Shown in pieces: positions 1 through 11,482 of a DNA stretch of 64,000 nt. Source of the stretch: Lingula anatina (Eukaryota; Brachiopoda; Lingulata; Lingulida; Lingulidae); the NCBI RefSeq assembly GCF_001039355.2, contig NW_019775385.1, positions 262,087-326,086 on the forward strand, in the 5' to 3' direction. The notes under the pieces were generated by a model. That model was given only the letters and a program-made list of their open reading frames with translations. It searched no databases and was not told where the DNA came from. The position numbers and the translations under genes are program-made. Each line of letters starts with the position of its first letter. Within the stretch, counting starts at the first letter, position 1.

Positions 1-273
1 TATCACATGCGCAGTGCTGGTACAGTATATTTGAACTACTGCGGCGTCGCTGTGTTAAATAATTAGTCTTTTTTAACCTTGCCTGATCGAGCAACGGCAG
101 GCTGTTCACATCAAAGAAATAGCGATGTCAGTCTGTTACCAGGTGAATGACACTGTGTGAATAGTGATAATTGTTCAGGCAAAGCCGTTATAGGGGTCAT
201 TATCTGTTTATTGTCCCCTATTGATAATAAAGTTTTCAATTTCATTTGGGTGTCCTCATAGACTAGTATGTCC

Positions 274-306
<33 letters not shown>

Positions 307-2808
307 GCTCAATGATGGATTCATTTCTTTAAGCTGCTTAAGTTTGAAAAATAAAAGACGAACACTATCAAACACAGGCATTTCAACAAACCTAACAAAA
401 ATTATACCAGAAAAGCGCCACACGCTGTGAATAAAAAAAGGACCGTACTCCGCTCGTCAGATTTTCGGGTGAGCACATTTTGAGTGTATCACACATCTCA
501 TGGTAGTATATGGGGGTAGCACGTATTAGCCTTTATCACAATGGCAAAAGAACAGACGAATTTTATTATTGACTGTATTTAGACTTTTACACGTTCTAAT
601 AAGTTTTGAAGCTGCCTGAGCTCATATCGGCACTAGTAAATTGCCGTGAGAAACCTTGAACTGATAAAATATTGACGAGGGCCAGATTGATGAATATGCA
701 GTCTTTTAAATCTATGAGAAAATTAAAAGTTAATACTGGTATTAAAGTAACGACATCGAAAATTGCTTAGAAAGTAATTCTTGTTTGAAGTATTTCTCAT
801 AATTAAACTCCATTTTTATTCAGTTTTGTTAAATTTATTCGTTCATTATTTTTTTTCTCTAAACTTAACACTGTGAAAAGTAAAACCACTGCGCCACACA
901 TCCAGCCTAGCGAGATGCATCTGTGTGTAGATAAGCGTCCAGCCCAGGGTGTGGTGATGTAGTTAGGGCACATAAGTCGCCACAGAACACATGTGACACA
1001 CAGAAATATGTCCTGGGAATAGAATATGACGCTTGTGAGGAATTAAATGACGTGAAACAAAAAATTAAGGAAAGATATGCCCTCAATTACAATAGCACGT
1101 GCGACTGATAAGTTGAGGCGAGTCGAACGTTGAGGTTTTTTTATGGTGAAAATGGTGGAAGGAGTCGTGCTGTGTTACACATGAGATAAAATGGTTGAGA
1201 TGATGGCAAAATAACTCCATTTTTCGGTATACTCCGCAACCTTCGCAAGAAATAAGAATAACAAGTTATGCCAGAATCGTTTCAAAATGTCAACGAGCTG
1301 ATTTGTGCGAAGAAAGTTGATACGGAGTGAGAGACGAAAAGAAAGCGAAGACGTGATAACAAATTGATAACTGTCTAATCCGTCAGTACAGACGAAATTC
1401 AAGATTGGCGCAGAAGTACGAAACAAAGAATACACAAAGAGGATCGGTGGAAGGAAGCCGAAGAACTTAACCATAGGAATTATTTTATTGTCATCACGAA
1501 CGACTGAAAATCAGCAAAGAGCTAAGATAATCTGAAATATATCTTTTCAGGTCATTCCTTATCCCGTTCTTCACGCTGATGCTCTACGATTAAAGTATAA
1601 AAAGGTGGGAGTATTTCGAAACAATTTTGTCAGCATGTACATAAGATTTAATTAAATAAAGCAGAAGAAAAAGACTGACTGATTCGCCTCTGGCAAACGC
1701 AGGATACACTTGAACAATGAAAAATGTATTGAAGAAAACGGGAGACGAAATATAAGGAAACCCTTGCACCAGCAGGAAATTTCTCCTTGATTCCACTCGA
1801 TGGGCGTATACCCCGAGAGAATTATTTTCTTGCTGTAAGAAGACATCGCACAACAAAGGAAAACTCCTATAGGCCTCTACACATTTTTATCACAAAATTA
1901 GATGACTTTTTTTTTCCGAAATCTTAACTTGATCGGCAGTGATCTGAATTATACTTTCAAGTTAACTCCAAACAATGATTCTTCTTTCTATACGTTTGCG
2001 TGAGGAAAAACCACAAGTCTGCACCAGCCTTTGCCCTGTGTAAACATTAACATTAAAAGAAGAGCGAGATTGGAGTCAGGAACAATTCCAGGCAATTGAC
2101 ACTTCTACTCAACCGCAGCGGTGACTTGTAATTGGGTAAGGGACGCCGCTGGCCAGCGTGTGAGTGCTACCCGCATCTTACGAACACTGCCTGCTATGCT
2201 TTCGGCCTTTATTGTTTATTGCCTTTTGTCGACATAATTTTATGTCACAATACAGCGCACACTAATAATACGAACCATTGTGATAGCAACTAGTGAAGTT
2301 CATAACAAAGAAAAAAAAACAATTTCAATCGAAAGGAAAATGCAAAGAAAATAAACGCACCCGGTGATGTCGTCATTGGATGGTGAGAATTGCATCTGAT
2401 ATCACGTGCTCATTATAAGCTGAAAATAATATATAGGCGAAGACATTTCACATTTACGAAATCAGGAAAAAATATGGCATCCTAGTCGACAGGGGGGTCA
2501 TTTTCCTCATTTGCTGAAATCGTGCGTTTATCAGATCGGTTTACTCTACAGCATTAATAATACCTTTTGTTCATTTCAAAGAATTGGTTAGGGGTCTCCC
2601 ACATCACGACCTTAAAAGTAAATATCCCTTATGTTTAAAAAGCACCTAGAAATCTTATGGATTAACTGGAGTATCGCTGAATGTAGAAGTCTTTAAGCAC
2701 CCGTATCTTTCTCGCGCAAGCACGAATTTGCGCAGTAAACTTTCTTAAATAATTAAGCGAGAAGAAATAAAAATTTAACAACCAGTATTTAACGTGCAAT
2801 ATTTCGAT
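1..2808. other. Intergenic DNA upstream of the first bHLH gene
   Basis: I see no supportable exon here; the open frames are short and lack family character. A pure GA dinucleotide run lies at about 274-299. The stretch at about 2090-2240 is richer in GC than its surroundings and could be regulatory, but I cannot name an element in it. The region should contain the promoter of the bHLH gene that starts at 2809. Confidence 0.5.
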
Positions 2809-3825
2809 ATGGATCCACTCGCTGCCCGCTCGAATTATACAGGAAGCAGCGCTTTCTCAGAATACTTCTCCACGCAAACGACAAACCCGTATTATGTGAA
2901 TACGAACTCCTATATAAGCAATGTAACGACACCTGACTACGCACGATCTTCAACCTACGCTCCTACCTACGACTACCACGCCAGACCACCACCGCGCCTC
3001 ATGTCGACGCCAGGGCCAGAGACAGCCTACGGGAAGACGCCACTGACGCTGGGAACGGAGGGGTACGCCTCACCGCCGTGGCAGAATATTAACGTTAACG
3101 TTACGCCGTCTACGCCAATGATATGGGACGGCAAGTCTGACGGCAGCATGTTCTCATGGTAAGTTGAATTATACAGTTTAACGCACACAGTGAGCGTTTG
3201 ACTATCGTATAGCTAAATTCTAATTTTTTTTTTTTTTTTTTTTGAAATTCCCTATCATTTAAACACCAAGATGTACTAATTCCTTTTTGTTTTCTATGTA
3301 AAGATATGAAATTCTTCATGAATAAAGCACTGTTTGCCTTAAAAGTATTTTCAATCTATTATTTTATATATCAACACTTTTTTATCTTAAATCTACTGAC
3401 AAGTGTCTTTTTAAAACGGGATTGATTGAAAAATAACGAAATAGTATTAAACGATAACCATGAAGACGGAAACTTAGTTAATTTAGACTGCTAATAAATT
3501 TGGGGTAGCCTTTGCTAATTTAGACTGCTAATAAATTTGGGATAGTGTAGCCTTTGCTGTTATGTGATATATTTCCATTTGCATAAATATAGGTGATTTG
3601 CATTTTTCCTATTGAAAAAATCAGGTCACTGTTGTTTTGGCGGAGAAATCCTTATTCAAGGAAAATCAAAACTGGTGATCTGTATGGCGAAACGATTTTA
3701 AAATGGAAAACTGATTTGGTGTGGTAACAATGTTGCCTTCATCAAGTGACACAAAATAAAGGTGATACAAAATAAAGGTTGCTAATTGGGCACGCAATGC
3801 TCCATAAAAATGATTTGTTTTTATT

Positions 3826-3881
<56 letters not shown>

Positions 3882-4970
3882 TTGTAACCAGGGCCCTAGG
3901 ACGACCAGGTGACTTTGGTCTCACACAAATTCCCGGGGCACTGAACGGCGGTCTCTCGACACAGGCTATTAAAAGGAAACGGAAGACGACACCCGCACAA
4001 CGCTTAGCGGCGAACATTAGGGAAAGACGAAGTAAGAAGAAATGCGTGTGTGGGTGTGTGTGTGTGTGTGTGTGTGTGTAGTTTTGTGTGCTTGTGTGCG
4101 TGAGAGAAAGAGAGAGACTTATTTGACACTACGCATCCCACATTTCTTCGGTTTTCCATCTCCTACAGTGTTGAATCTAACACAAATTGATTTATAATAT
4201 AGATTGAAATTCAGTCTCAAAGACAAACGCCTAGATGTAGCTGAGCCTTTTTGACGCGATCTGATTTTTAGTCAAGGTTTATATTCACTGCCTCTTTATT
4301 TATACATGATATATGGTGGCACTGTTTATGAAACGTTACCATTGCATGTCTATTTATACAAGCAATAATTTTATGCTATATATATTGAAGATATTAAGTG
4401 TCCTAGATATCTGTATCCCCATGAATTGATTATACATTAAAGAGTTAGCTATTTGTGTTGTTTCAACGATATATCATTTTAGTTACGGTTAATAATAATA
4501 ATTAAAAAAAAAAAACGTTCATTGAGAATTTTGTGTATGTATATTCCTTTAACGCTTTGCTTGTGGAAAAGAACATTATACAAAGCACAGTGACAAAGTT
4601 GTAAGTCAGAGAAGGTAGGACAATAAATATTTTTTCCAGTACATGTGTAATGAAAATTTCCCTTCATTCTCTCATCTTCATCCTAGGAATGATAAATCTG
4701 AACACAGCATTTGATCGTCTGCGGCGCAGAGTTCCCAGCTTCCCCCACGAGAAACGACTGTCACGGATACAGACGCTCCGATTGGCTATCTTGTACATTT
4801 CATTCATGACCGAGTTATTGTCGGGTCAAGACATACACACTCTTCTCCAACAGAAAGAACAGGAGCAGGGCCATAAACCTGTTGTCTGGCAACCTTATGA
4901 GTGCGTCAGCCCCGCAGCGACATCTAGTGATTCGTTTTTAGAGGATTCCTTAGACGGAGGCCCTTTATAA
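2809..4970 (+). CDS. Fer3-like (FERD3L/NATO3-type) bHLH transcription factor, three coding exons
   Basis: Coding exons are 2809-3158, 3892-4031 and 4687-4970, giving 257 residues. Donors are GTAAGT and GTAAGA; acceptors end CCAG and CTAG. The N-terminal half is rich in Tyr, Ser, Thr and Pro and resembles no domain I know. A basic run KRKRK precedes the bHLH at about residues 153-210, with basic region [10 protein letters not shown], helix 1 [15 protein letters not shown], loop [10 protein letters not shown] and helix 2 [20 protein letters not shown], the loop EKRLSRI and helix 2 followed by TELLSG match the Fer3/NATO3 family closely, with PTF1A the next relative. Family members bind E-boxes in the nucleus as heterodimers with E-proteins and specify neural or secretory cells. 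The second intron splits the basic region between RERR and RM. I chose the ATG at 2809 because the frame upstream of it offers only a GTG. An AATAAA lies near 5056. Expression and target genes cannot be read from the sequence. Confidence 0.88.
3480..3562 (+). repeat. Two-copy tandem repeat in intron 1 of the first bHLH gene
   Basis: A unit of about 37 bases beginning TAATTTAGACTGCTAATAAA occurs twice in a row. The second copy carries a short insertion near its end. Confidence 0.8.
3818..3881. repeat. TTTA/TTA microsatellite next to a splice acceptor
   Basis: A run of TTTA units passes into pure TTA repeats and ends about 10 bases before the acceptor of bHLH exon 2 (exon starts 3892). It therefore replaces much of the usual pyrimidine tract. 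Confidence 0.9.
4045..4080. repeat. GT dinucleotide microsatellite just inside an intron
   Basis: Nearly pure GT repeat beginning about 13 bases after the donor of bHLH exon 2 (exon ends 4031). Confidence 0.9.
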
Positions 4971-5284
4971 TTATCTGATTATATATATATTTGAAAAAAA
5001 AACTATGGGATATAGCCTTCTCGACAATCTTATTTTTTATTCATTTTGACCAAAAAATAAATGGTTAAGATCAGATTCTATCAACGAAATCAAATTAAAT
5101 GGGCAGCAGCTCTTGGTCAACATTATCAAGGAGAAATTTGGAAGAAAGACAAATGCATATCTCTACTGAAGCGCCAAACGCTGCTTCTCCCTTCCTTTAC
5201 AAAGCAACCATTACTGCCTCAAGCGCACGACAATCCTTCCACGAAATCCAATCAAAATACAGTGGCTCAATCCAAGTTATTAAA

Positions 5285-5461
5285 CAGTACAGGCCCGTAC
5301 CCAGGGGGGTTCGGGGGTTTCGAAAGAACCGCCCCTTTTGCTGGGAAAAGGTCCACTTTGGTTAAAATTTGATCTAAGTACATGAAGTGTTTATGGGAAA
5401 AGGTCCACTTTTTCAGAAAAAGAACCCCCCTTTTGAAATTGCTGGCTACGGGCCTGCAGTA
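5285..5461. mobile_element. Small non-autonomous DNA transposon with 5-bp target duplication, copy 1
   Basis: The element spans 5290-5456 (167 bp). It starts CAGGCCCGTACCCA and ends TGGCTACGGGCCTG, an imperfect inverted repeat. It is flanked on both sides by CAGTA (5285-5289 and 5457-5461). Runs of G near the left end and C near the right end, and the phrase AAAAGGTCCACTTT, are shared with the copy at 9243. It has no coding capacity. The superfamily is uncertain. Confidence 0.85.
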
Positions 5462-6852
5462 CCATTATTCAAGACAATCTTAATTATTATTCATCTCTTG
5501 TGCGTATTTTCTGTTTGAAGTTCTGTTCTACCAGTTATAATGAATTAGAATAATATTATACTTGTATCAACAAATTTATGATTATTCTACATATCTTATT
5601 GTTAAGGATAAAAGGACCGTTAAATACTGTTTATGCGTATAGGACAATCAAAACAACTCGTAAGCTACCGGTTACATAATTAATAAATACCTGTATTTAA
5701 TAACTTTGTCCTTTTTGTTATCTATCGGGGTTTATTTCCAAGTCAGCAACAGACGATTATGGCCATTTTTCTTTCGCAGTGTTAGAAACTCCGAGGAAAA
5801 ACCCATGATTGTGTTTATTTCATAACATACAGTTACCAGTACATGGAAATACTTGCTGAGATCAATTTGAAGATTTTGTCAAGAAAAGCGAATAGATGGT
5901 GCTTTGCACAGGAAAATCACTTAGCATGACCTGTTCTGGAAAACAGAGTGCTTTAGTAAATGAAATATTGATTATGCATATGGGTAATGACAAAGATTAA
6001 ACCTATTGCAATTTTGAGTCGTTGCCAACATATTTTTACTTATCGGATAATTAAGCTTATAAATAAGATTGTAAGTGAGCTTTCTAGAACTTGCTATGTC
6101 TCTTACCTTCGAGAATTTTAAGCCGTTTTCCTTTTGACGAATGAGGTACAGCATATGAGCAAATTGACACTCGTACAAATGCTTTTCAAATAGCCAATTG
6201 AAGAAAATGTTTTTAAAAATCCAGACTTATTAAGGAAATAATGAAACATGGCGAAGTTAAAGTCAAATATTTCTGGAAAAGTATCTAAAACGCCATCAAA
6301 ACATGCTCCATAGAATAGGCTTACGTTCAGCCAATAGTTTGCTCCTTAAAAAGTGTTAAATGTCAGCACAGAGAAGACGGAGAAAACGAAACGCACGGCA
6401 CCTCTATCGCATTTATTCAAAAACAGCTGTAGGTGTCTTGTGCTTAAAAAGGAGCTTTGAACAGAGACTTAATTGCAGATAATTTCCAGATAGCTTATGA
6501 GACTGAACGAAAGTGTGCTTAATGATATAGCAATATTGCCACGAGCTAATTTGTCCCAGTTCTGTAGATAAATCTAAATTTGACTGCGCATTAGACTTGA
6601 TGTTAAATGCACTGTAGGCCTACATGTATTGCTATCAGTGTACATGTATGTGACTACAACTGAAATAGGCCTTTCAAAACCAATGGAGTAGATGTCCCAC
6701 TGGTAAACACAAAATATTAGGGATGGTTTTGGTCGAATTGTTTCCACAGTATACGGCTTGAATACAAAACCCCCAACTGAGCGCGTAAGTAGAACTGTCA
6801 TATCCTCTTACAGTATATTGAAACATAAGAATGAGAGAATGGGAAACAGTTA
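5462..6852. other. Intergenic DNA between the first bHLH gene and the Link-domain gene
   Basis: I find no exon, RNA gene or recognisable repeat here. It is AT-rich and holds the converging 3' ends of the + strand bHLH gene and the - strand Link gene. Confidence 0.5.
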
Positions 6853-8242
6853 TTATATCTGAAGTCTGAAACAAAAGACGTCCGCCAAACCATTCAGTGG
6901 CACTACCGAGGTAGCATTTCTGGCGTCTGCCACGACAACGGCCCTTGACTCCTCATCGGCGCACCCCGGGCGCGGATAACGTATAGGCATGCGCAGCGTC
7001 CCGTCTGACACCCAGCCCCATCTACACACGTCCAGACCGTCATCATGAGCCGCCTGCAGTTGGATAGGTGTCGCTATAGTCGCGCCCAAGAGCTCACACT
7101 GCGCTTGCGCTTTGGCGAACGTCAGCTTGTATTGTCCATGTTCTGATTCGACATGGAAAACTGGAGCTAATGGACAAAAATTAAAGCACGTTAGAGGTCA
7201 GTTACAAGGCATGGTGCAAAAATATAGTGTAATGAACTTCAGCCAGTATTTATTCTATATAGACCCATAACATCTGTCACCAAAGACAAAAATAAAGTGT
7301 TATATGTATATTTAACGAAAAAAAAAAAAAAAGATAAAGATGCTTAGGCCTGTAATGTTCTAGTTTCACTTTTTCCACTTAATACTTACTTTTGGTACAC
7401 ACACTAACACAGGATTCTTGGCCGCCCTTGAAGGAAGTAGGGTACTCCGTATTTCCTATGGGTTTGATGATGTTTTTATTCCTGTTGATATTCAAAGATA
7501 AAGTTTTATTGAGTTTTTCTTCAAGTATCTCAAAGGACATCATCATATCTGCATTCAGTTGCTTCAAAGTTATTCCTAGTCTCTCTTCTACTAAGAGCAC
7601 GTGCTTTTGAATTGCCGCCATATCGGCGTTGGAATTCTGGGATATGTGTTCCGTGGTGGAGCTGTGGGAAGAAAGCTGCTGCTGCAGGAGACGAAGTAAT
7701 CCGTTCTGAGCGTTCAGTTGCATGTTTTGGGCGGACAGAAGCTGCGAGATGGCTTGCAGATGAATCAGCAATGGAGTCAAATCTTGGTAGTTTTTGCACT
7801 GAGTGGTGAGATTATCAATCTGAAAACATACCGGTATGAATTGATAAGAAATGGTCCCCTAATTCGGCAAAATTTTATTTTGCTTAATATGAGTAAAATC
7901 CGTACTTCAACAATACAAATATATTAATAAATACATTCTGTATATACAAAATTGACAATATATTTTGATCCGGTTTACTCTATTTTAAGATGCCTTCAAA
8001 CTGTCTCAGTTCCTCTTGATCATGATATGAAAACTATTTGACTGTGGTACATATACGTATTGCATGGATCGTATAAGGAACCCTATACATTTCTCAAACA
8101 CTGACCAACCAAGTAAATGAAGAAAGTTTTCACTCACCTCTTGACTGTTAATACGTGTCCAAGAAAGAGTGCACACTGAAAGCACTGCCGTGATTGTTAT
8201 CAAGACATTAGTTCGACCCACAGTCCCTGACATCATGACCAT
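6853..8242 (-). CDS. Signal-anchor / coiled-coil protein with a C-terminal Link (hyaluronan-binding-type) domain
   Basis: Three exons on the minus strand: 8138-8242, 7390-7819 and 6853-7160, with phases 0 and 1 and donors GTGAGT and GTAAGT. They join to 280 residues. Residues about 12-27 are hydrophobic (NVLITITAVLSVCTLSW) and act as a signal peptide or type II anchor. Residues about 36-165 are Leu/Gln-rich and look like a coiled-coil stalk. Residues about 178-280 form a Link module: it has YKLTFAKAQAQC, GATIATPIQLQAAHDDGLD, VCRWGWVSDG, PIRYPRPGC and a final VFCF. All four Link cysteines are present. Vertebrate Link modules bind hyaluronan; whether this one does cannot be told from sequence. 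An anchor, stalk and lectin-fold head would suit a surface receptor or a trimeric secreted protein. Confidence 0.85.
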
Positions 8243-9237
8243 TTCTTCTATTAAACGCTATTTAAGTCTAACTCAGCAAGGAATCAGCCATATTAAGTAG
8301 ATGTATAAAATGAAAATCGACTGCTGGGTGGATGCTTGTCCACAGATCACGAAGAGAAACCAAACTGTTACAAAGTGCTCGTTTCAGACAAGCCGTTTCA
8401 ATCCTTTACCAAGAAGGAGGCCAAAGTTTGACGTTCACTTGTCCTTAAAAATCTTTCCGAAATCTTTCGCTCACAGGGTAATTTTGCGCTTGCGGCGTTT
8501 AAAACTGTTGCTTGAAGTGAATGGTTTTTAAGGGAACATATTTTGTTACAATTATGACTCATTTAACGAGATTTATTGTGCAAGTCAGGGAGAAAGTTAA
8601 TGTGTGGCACTGTTGTATTTTATACTGATGCAGCTAAACTCGTTAAAATAATATCAAGAGAAGTCAGCTGAGCGGGAAAAGATTGCAACTCTCTTTTAAC
8701 ATATGGGACAATTTCAGTTAAAACAGGAAACTTTCAAGAAAGTGGTCAGATTGAAATTGCATATGAACAAACATATGAAATAGCCTTACTTCAAATTATA
8801 CAATTTACAGCCCATTCGGTTTCTAGGTGATTTGAATTCACAGCCATATGGACTATATTTTACTCTAGCTTTGTATACTGGGGAATAACAATGTACATAA
8901 TATTGACGGATATTTAACACAATATTTGATACAGGAATTTAAAGCACAAAAATAATAACCAGTTACGAGTACCGATTCTTTTTTATTGCGACCCTGACAC
9001 AGATACACAGTCTGTTGTAGTCACATACGTAAAAAACATTATAAAAATTCGGATTCCTTTCGCATTTCCAAAGAACTATCGCGTCGGGCTTATGTTGAAC
9101 ACGTGCGCGGGGAATAAATCCATCGGCAGCACGTGCGGAACAGCTACTGTGCCACACAAAAAGTTCTATAATAGTCTGCTATTTCTCATTTCACACTTGG
9201 ACTTATAATGTCTGAATGCTTTGCCAGTTGCCGTTAA
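8243..9237. other. Intergenic DNA upstream of the Link-domain gene
   Basis: I see no exon, RNA gene or named repeat. It must hold the promoter of the minus-strand Link gene, but no clear TATA box stands out. Confidence 0.45.
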
Positions 9238-9712
9238 TAGCACAGGCCCGTAGCCAAGAGATGGGGGGGGGGGGGGGGGGGNNNNNNNNNNNNNNNNNNN
9301 NNNNNNNNNNNNNNNNNNNNNNNNNNNNNNNNNNNNNNNNNNNNNNNNNNNNNNNNNNNNNNNNNNNNNNNNNNNNNNNNNNNNNNNNNNNNNNNNNNNN
9401 NNNNNNNNNNNNNNNNNNNNNNNNNNNNNNNNNNNNNNNNNNNNNNNNNNNNNNNNNNNNNNNNNNNNNNNNNNNNNNNNNNNNNNNNNNNNNNNNNNNN
9501 NNNNNNNNNNNNNNNNNNNNNNNNNNNNNNNNNNNNNNNNNNNNNNNNNNNNNNNNNNNNNNNNNNTGAGGGGGTATGGGTTTCGAAAGAATCCCCCTTT
9601 TTATCGGGAAAAGGTCCATTCTGGGTATAATATTTGATATATGTTTTAAAAGGTCCACTTTTTTGGAAAAAGAACACCCCTTTTTGAAATTGCTGGCTAC
9701 GGGACTGTAGCA
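9238..9712. mobile_element. Second copy of the 5-bp-TSD transposon family, interrupted by an assembly gap
   Basis: The left end (9243) reads CAGGCCCGTAGCCA and the right end (9707) reads TGGCTACGGGACTG. The flanks are TAGCA on both sides (9238-9242 and 9708-9712). The internal stretch TTTCGAAAGAA and AAAAGGTCCACTTTTT match the copy at 5290. The sequence breaks in a G-run into 285 Ns (9282-9566), so a longer or nested insertion may be hidden. Confidence 0.85.
9282..9566. other. Assembly gap (285 N)
   Basis: Run of N starting directly after a poly-G stretch, inside a transposon copy. Confidence 1.
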
Positions 9713-9882
9713 TGCTCTCTTACACTTCTATTCCGTACCAAATCACTATGAACCTGCCTGCGCAGCTCCAAACCAATATCTTCAAAAATGTGTTTAAAGG
9801 ACATACTTACAAGCAATTGAATGATTATTTGGTCTCGGTAATATAAAACTTTTGGGAATCACTCTTAAATCAGAAGTACTTT

Positions 9883-10216
9883 TAGACTTGTGAAGATTTT
9901 TTGTCTATAGCTACTTCTATTTGTCTGATCTTGCCATCCAATATTTCATCTGCTTGCAGTCAGACTTAATCAGGGAATGAGGTTGTGACAGGTGTCCTCT
10001 TCGTGATCTACCCAACCTCTACCTCCCACTCCTAAGGGAGGGGCAGGCAAGGGGGGAGGGTGATCTGACCAAATAGCACACCAGAGGGAGTGATGGGTTG
10101 TCACACCTGTCACAACCTCATTCCCTGATGAAGTCTGACTGCAAGCAGATAAGTTATTGGATGGTAAGATCAGACAAATATAAGTAGCTATAGACAAAAG
10201 AATCTTCACAAGTCTA
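9883..10216. mobile_element. 334-bp foldback element
   Basis: The left arm (9883 to about 9995) and right arm (about 10103-10216) are close reverse complements over about 113 bases. Both arms share TAGACTTGTGAAGAT at the outer end and GGTTGTGACAGGTGT at the inner end. A spacer of about 107 bases, rich in G and C runs, separates them. TA flanks both termini, which would fit insertion at a TA dinucleotide. There is no coding capacity. Confidence 0.85.
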
Positions 10217-10776
10217 TTACAATAACATAGCTAATGAAACTGTTCTACAGCAGTACTTTTGAACTTAAAGATACCAATGTCAGGAACACCAAGAAATTTA
10301 ACTAATTTTGTAATCGCGCCCAAGTTCCTTGAGTTATAAGCAAAGTTTATAAGCATAGAGAGAGAGGTAGAATAAATTAATTATCACAGAAAAAAACTCA
10401 CAATAGATGCAAGTATTGTTAATACATGTTATAGACGATATACTCTGTATATGCCTATCCTTTACCAACTCATTTGCCAACTCGTATCGGATGTAGTTAG
10501 AATGCATTATAGTAATCCAGTGTAAAATAATAGCAAATGAGTGGCTCTATAGTCGCTGTGACAGATTTACCAGTAGTAAATGCAGACATGCATTCAATTT
10601 TATGCAACAATGCCATAATAAGTGACTTCCAATCCATAATCTGTAATGCAGGCGAGCTCTTACCGAAATACTGCCGGACAACTTTTAGACTTGAAAGAAG
10701 GAATGCCCCGTGTGAATTAAACATGCCTTTTGTGCTGCGGGAGCTACATGTAGCTCTTTCTTTGATGAAGAAAAAA
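10217..10776. other. Intergenic DNA downstream of the second bHLH gene
   Basis: No exon or repeat recognised. It separates the foldback element from the stop of the minus-strand bHLH gene. Confidence 0.5.
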
Positions 10777-11482
10777 CTAAAGTTGCTCGTCGTCTATATT
10801 TTCCTCCCACTCTTTATACCCATCGAAGGATTCCGAATTAGTTGTAGAAGCACCTTGCAGTCCACTCTCTGTCAACCGTGTCGTTGCAAAGGGCGGATAA
10901 GGCGTCCCGTGTAAAGTTCTCGTCATAAACTCAATGTAATACATGGCCAGTTTCAGTGTTTGTATCCGTGATAGTTTTTTTCTCGTGGGGGAGGGTGGGC
11001 ACTGCTTCCTTTAGCTCTTCAAAGGCGGCGTTTAAATGGGTCATGCGCCGCCTCTCGCGCATGTTTGCGGCCACTCTTTGAATTTTGTTGATTTTTCTCT
11101 TTCGGCGTGTCGTTGGTGGCTTCAAATTCTGCCCCCCGAGTTGAAATTGCGGGCTAAAGTCCGTGTGCGTGATTGCAGAATTATACGGGATTTGCCCCGC
11201 TGTTGTTGGTACTTCTTCTGTAACGGCTGTGTTAGTTGAGACAGGCATTGTGTTGGTTGTGCCAGAGTCGAATCCCCATTGCAAAATGGCATTTGTAGTG
11301 GTATCGGGGTAGGTTATATTCATACTGTAACTGTTATGTTCTTGCCCAGAAAAAGTTTGGTTATTGTACTCATTTCCGTATAACTGGTTGCCCCAATTGC
11401 TGTAATGTCCCACTCCATACTGGTCCGTCGCGTAACTTCCAGGATAAGGATTGTAAATATTTTCACCATGGCCAAAAGACAT
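10777..11482 (-). CDS. Fer3/PTF1-like bHLH gene, intronless, with a frameshift in the bHLH domain
   Basis: ATG at 11482, chosen because the frame upstream has only a GTG. The frame runs through a Tyr/Asn/Thr-rich N-terminus, a basic TRRKRK run, basic region AANMRERRRM, helix 1 THLNAAFEELKEAVP and loop TLPHEKK (about residues 135-169). There an A7 run (T7 on the + strand, 10975-10981) puts the rest out of frame. One A fewer restores helix 2, beginning LSRIQTLKLAMYYIEFM, and an acidic tail to a TAG at 10777. The corrected length is 234 residues, like the neighbouring 232-residue gene. Helix 2 and the tail are intact after the run, with no other lesion. A homopolymer sequencing error or a very young null allele is therefore more likely than an old pseudogene. 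As written, the protein lacks helix 2 and could not dimerise. Confidence 0.8.

Noticed and set aside
221-430. Open frame containing an Arg-Glu repeat
   Set aside because: Starts at TTG, and its only notable part is the translated GA microsatellite.
9203-9713. Long frames across the N gap
   Set aside because: Length is due to untranslated Ns; the flanks are transposon termini.
10537-10914. Open frame of 125 codons on the + strand
   Set aside because: It is antisense to the end of the minus-strand bHLH gene and has no family character.
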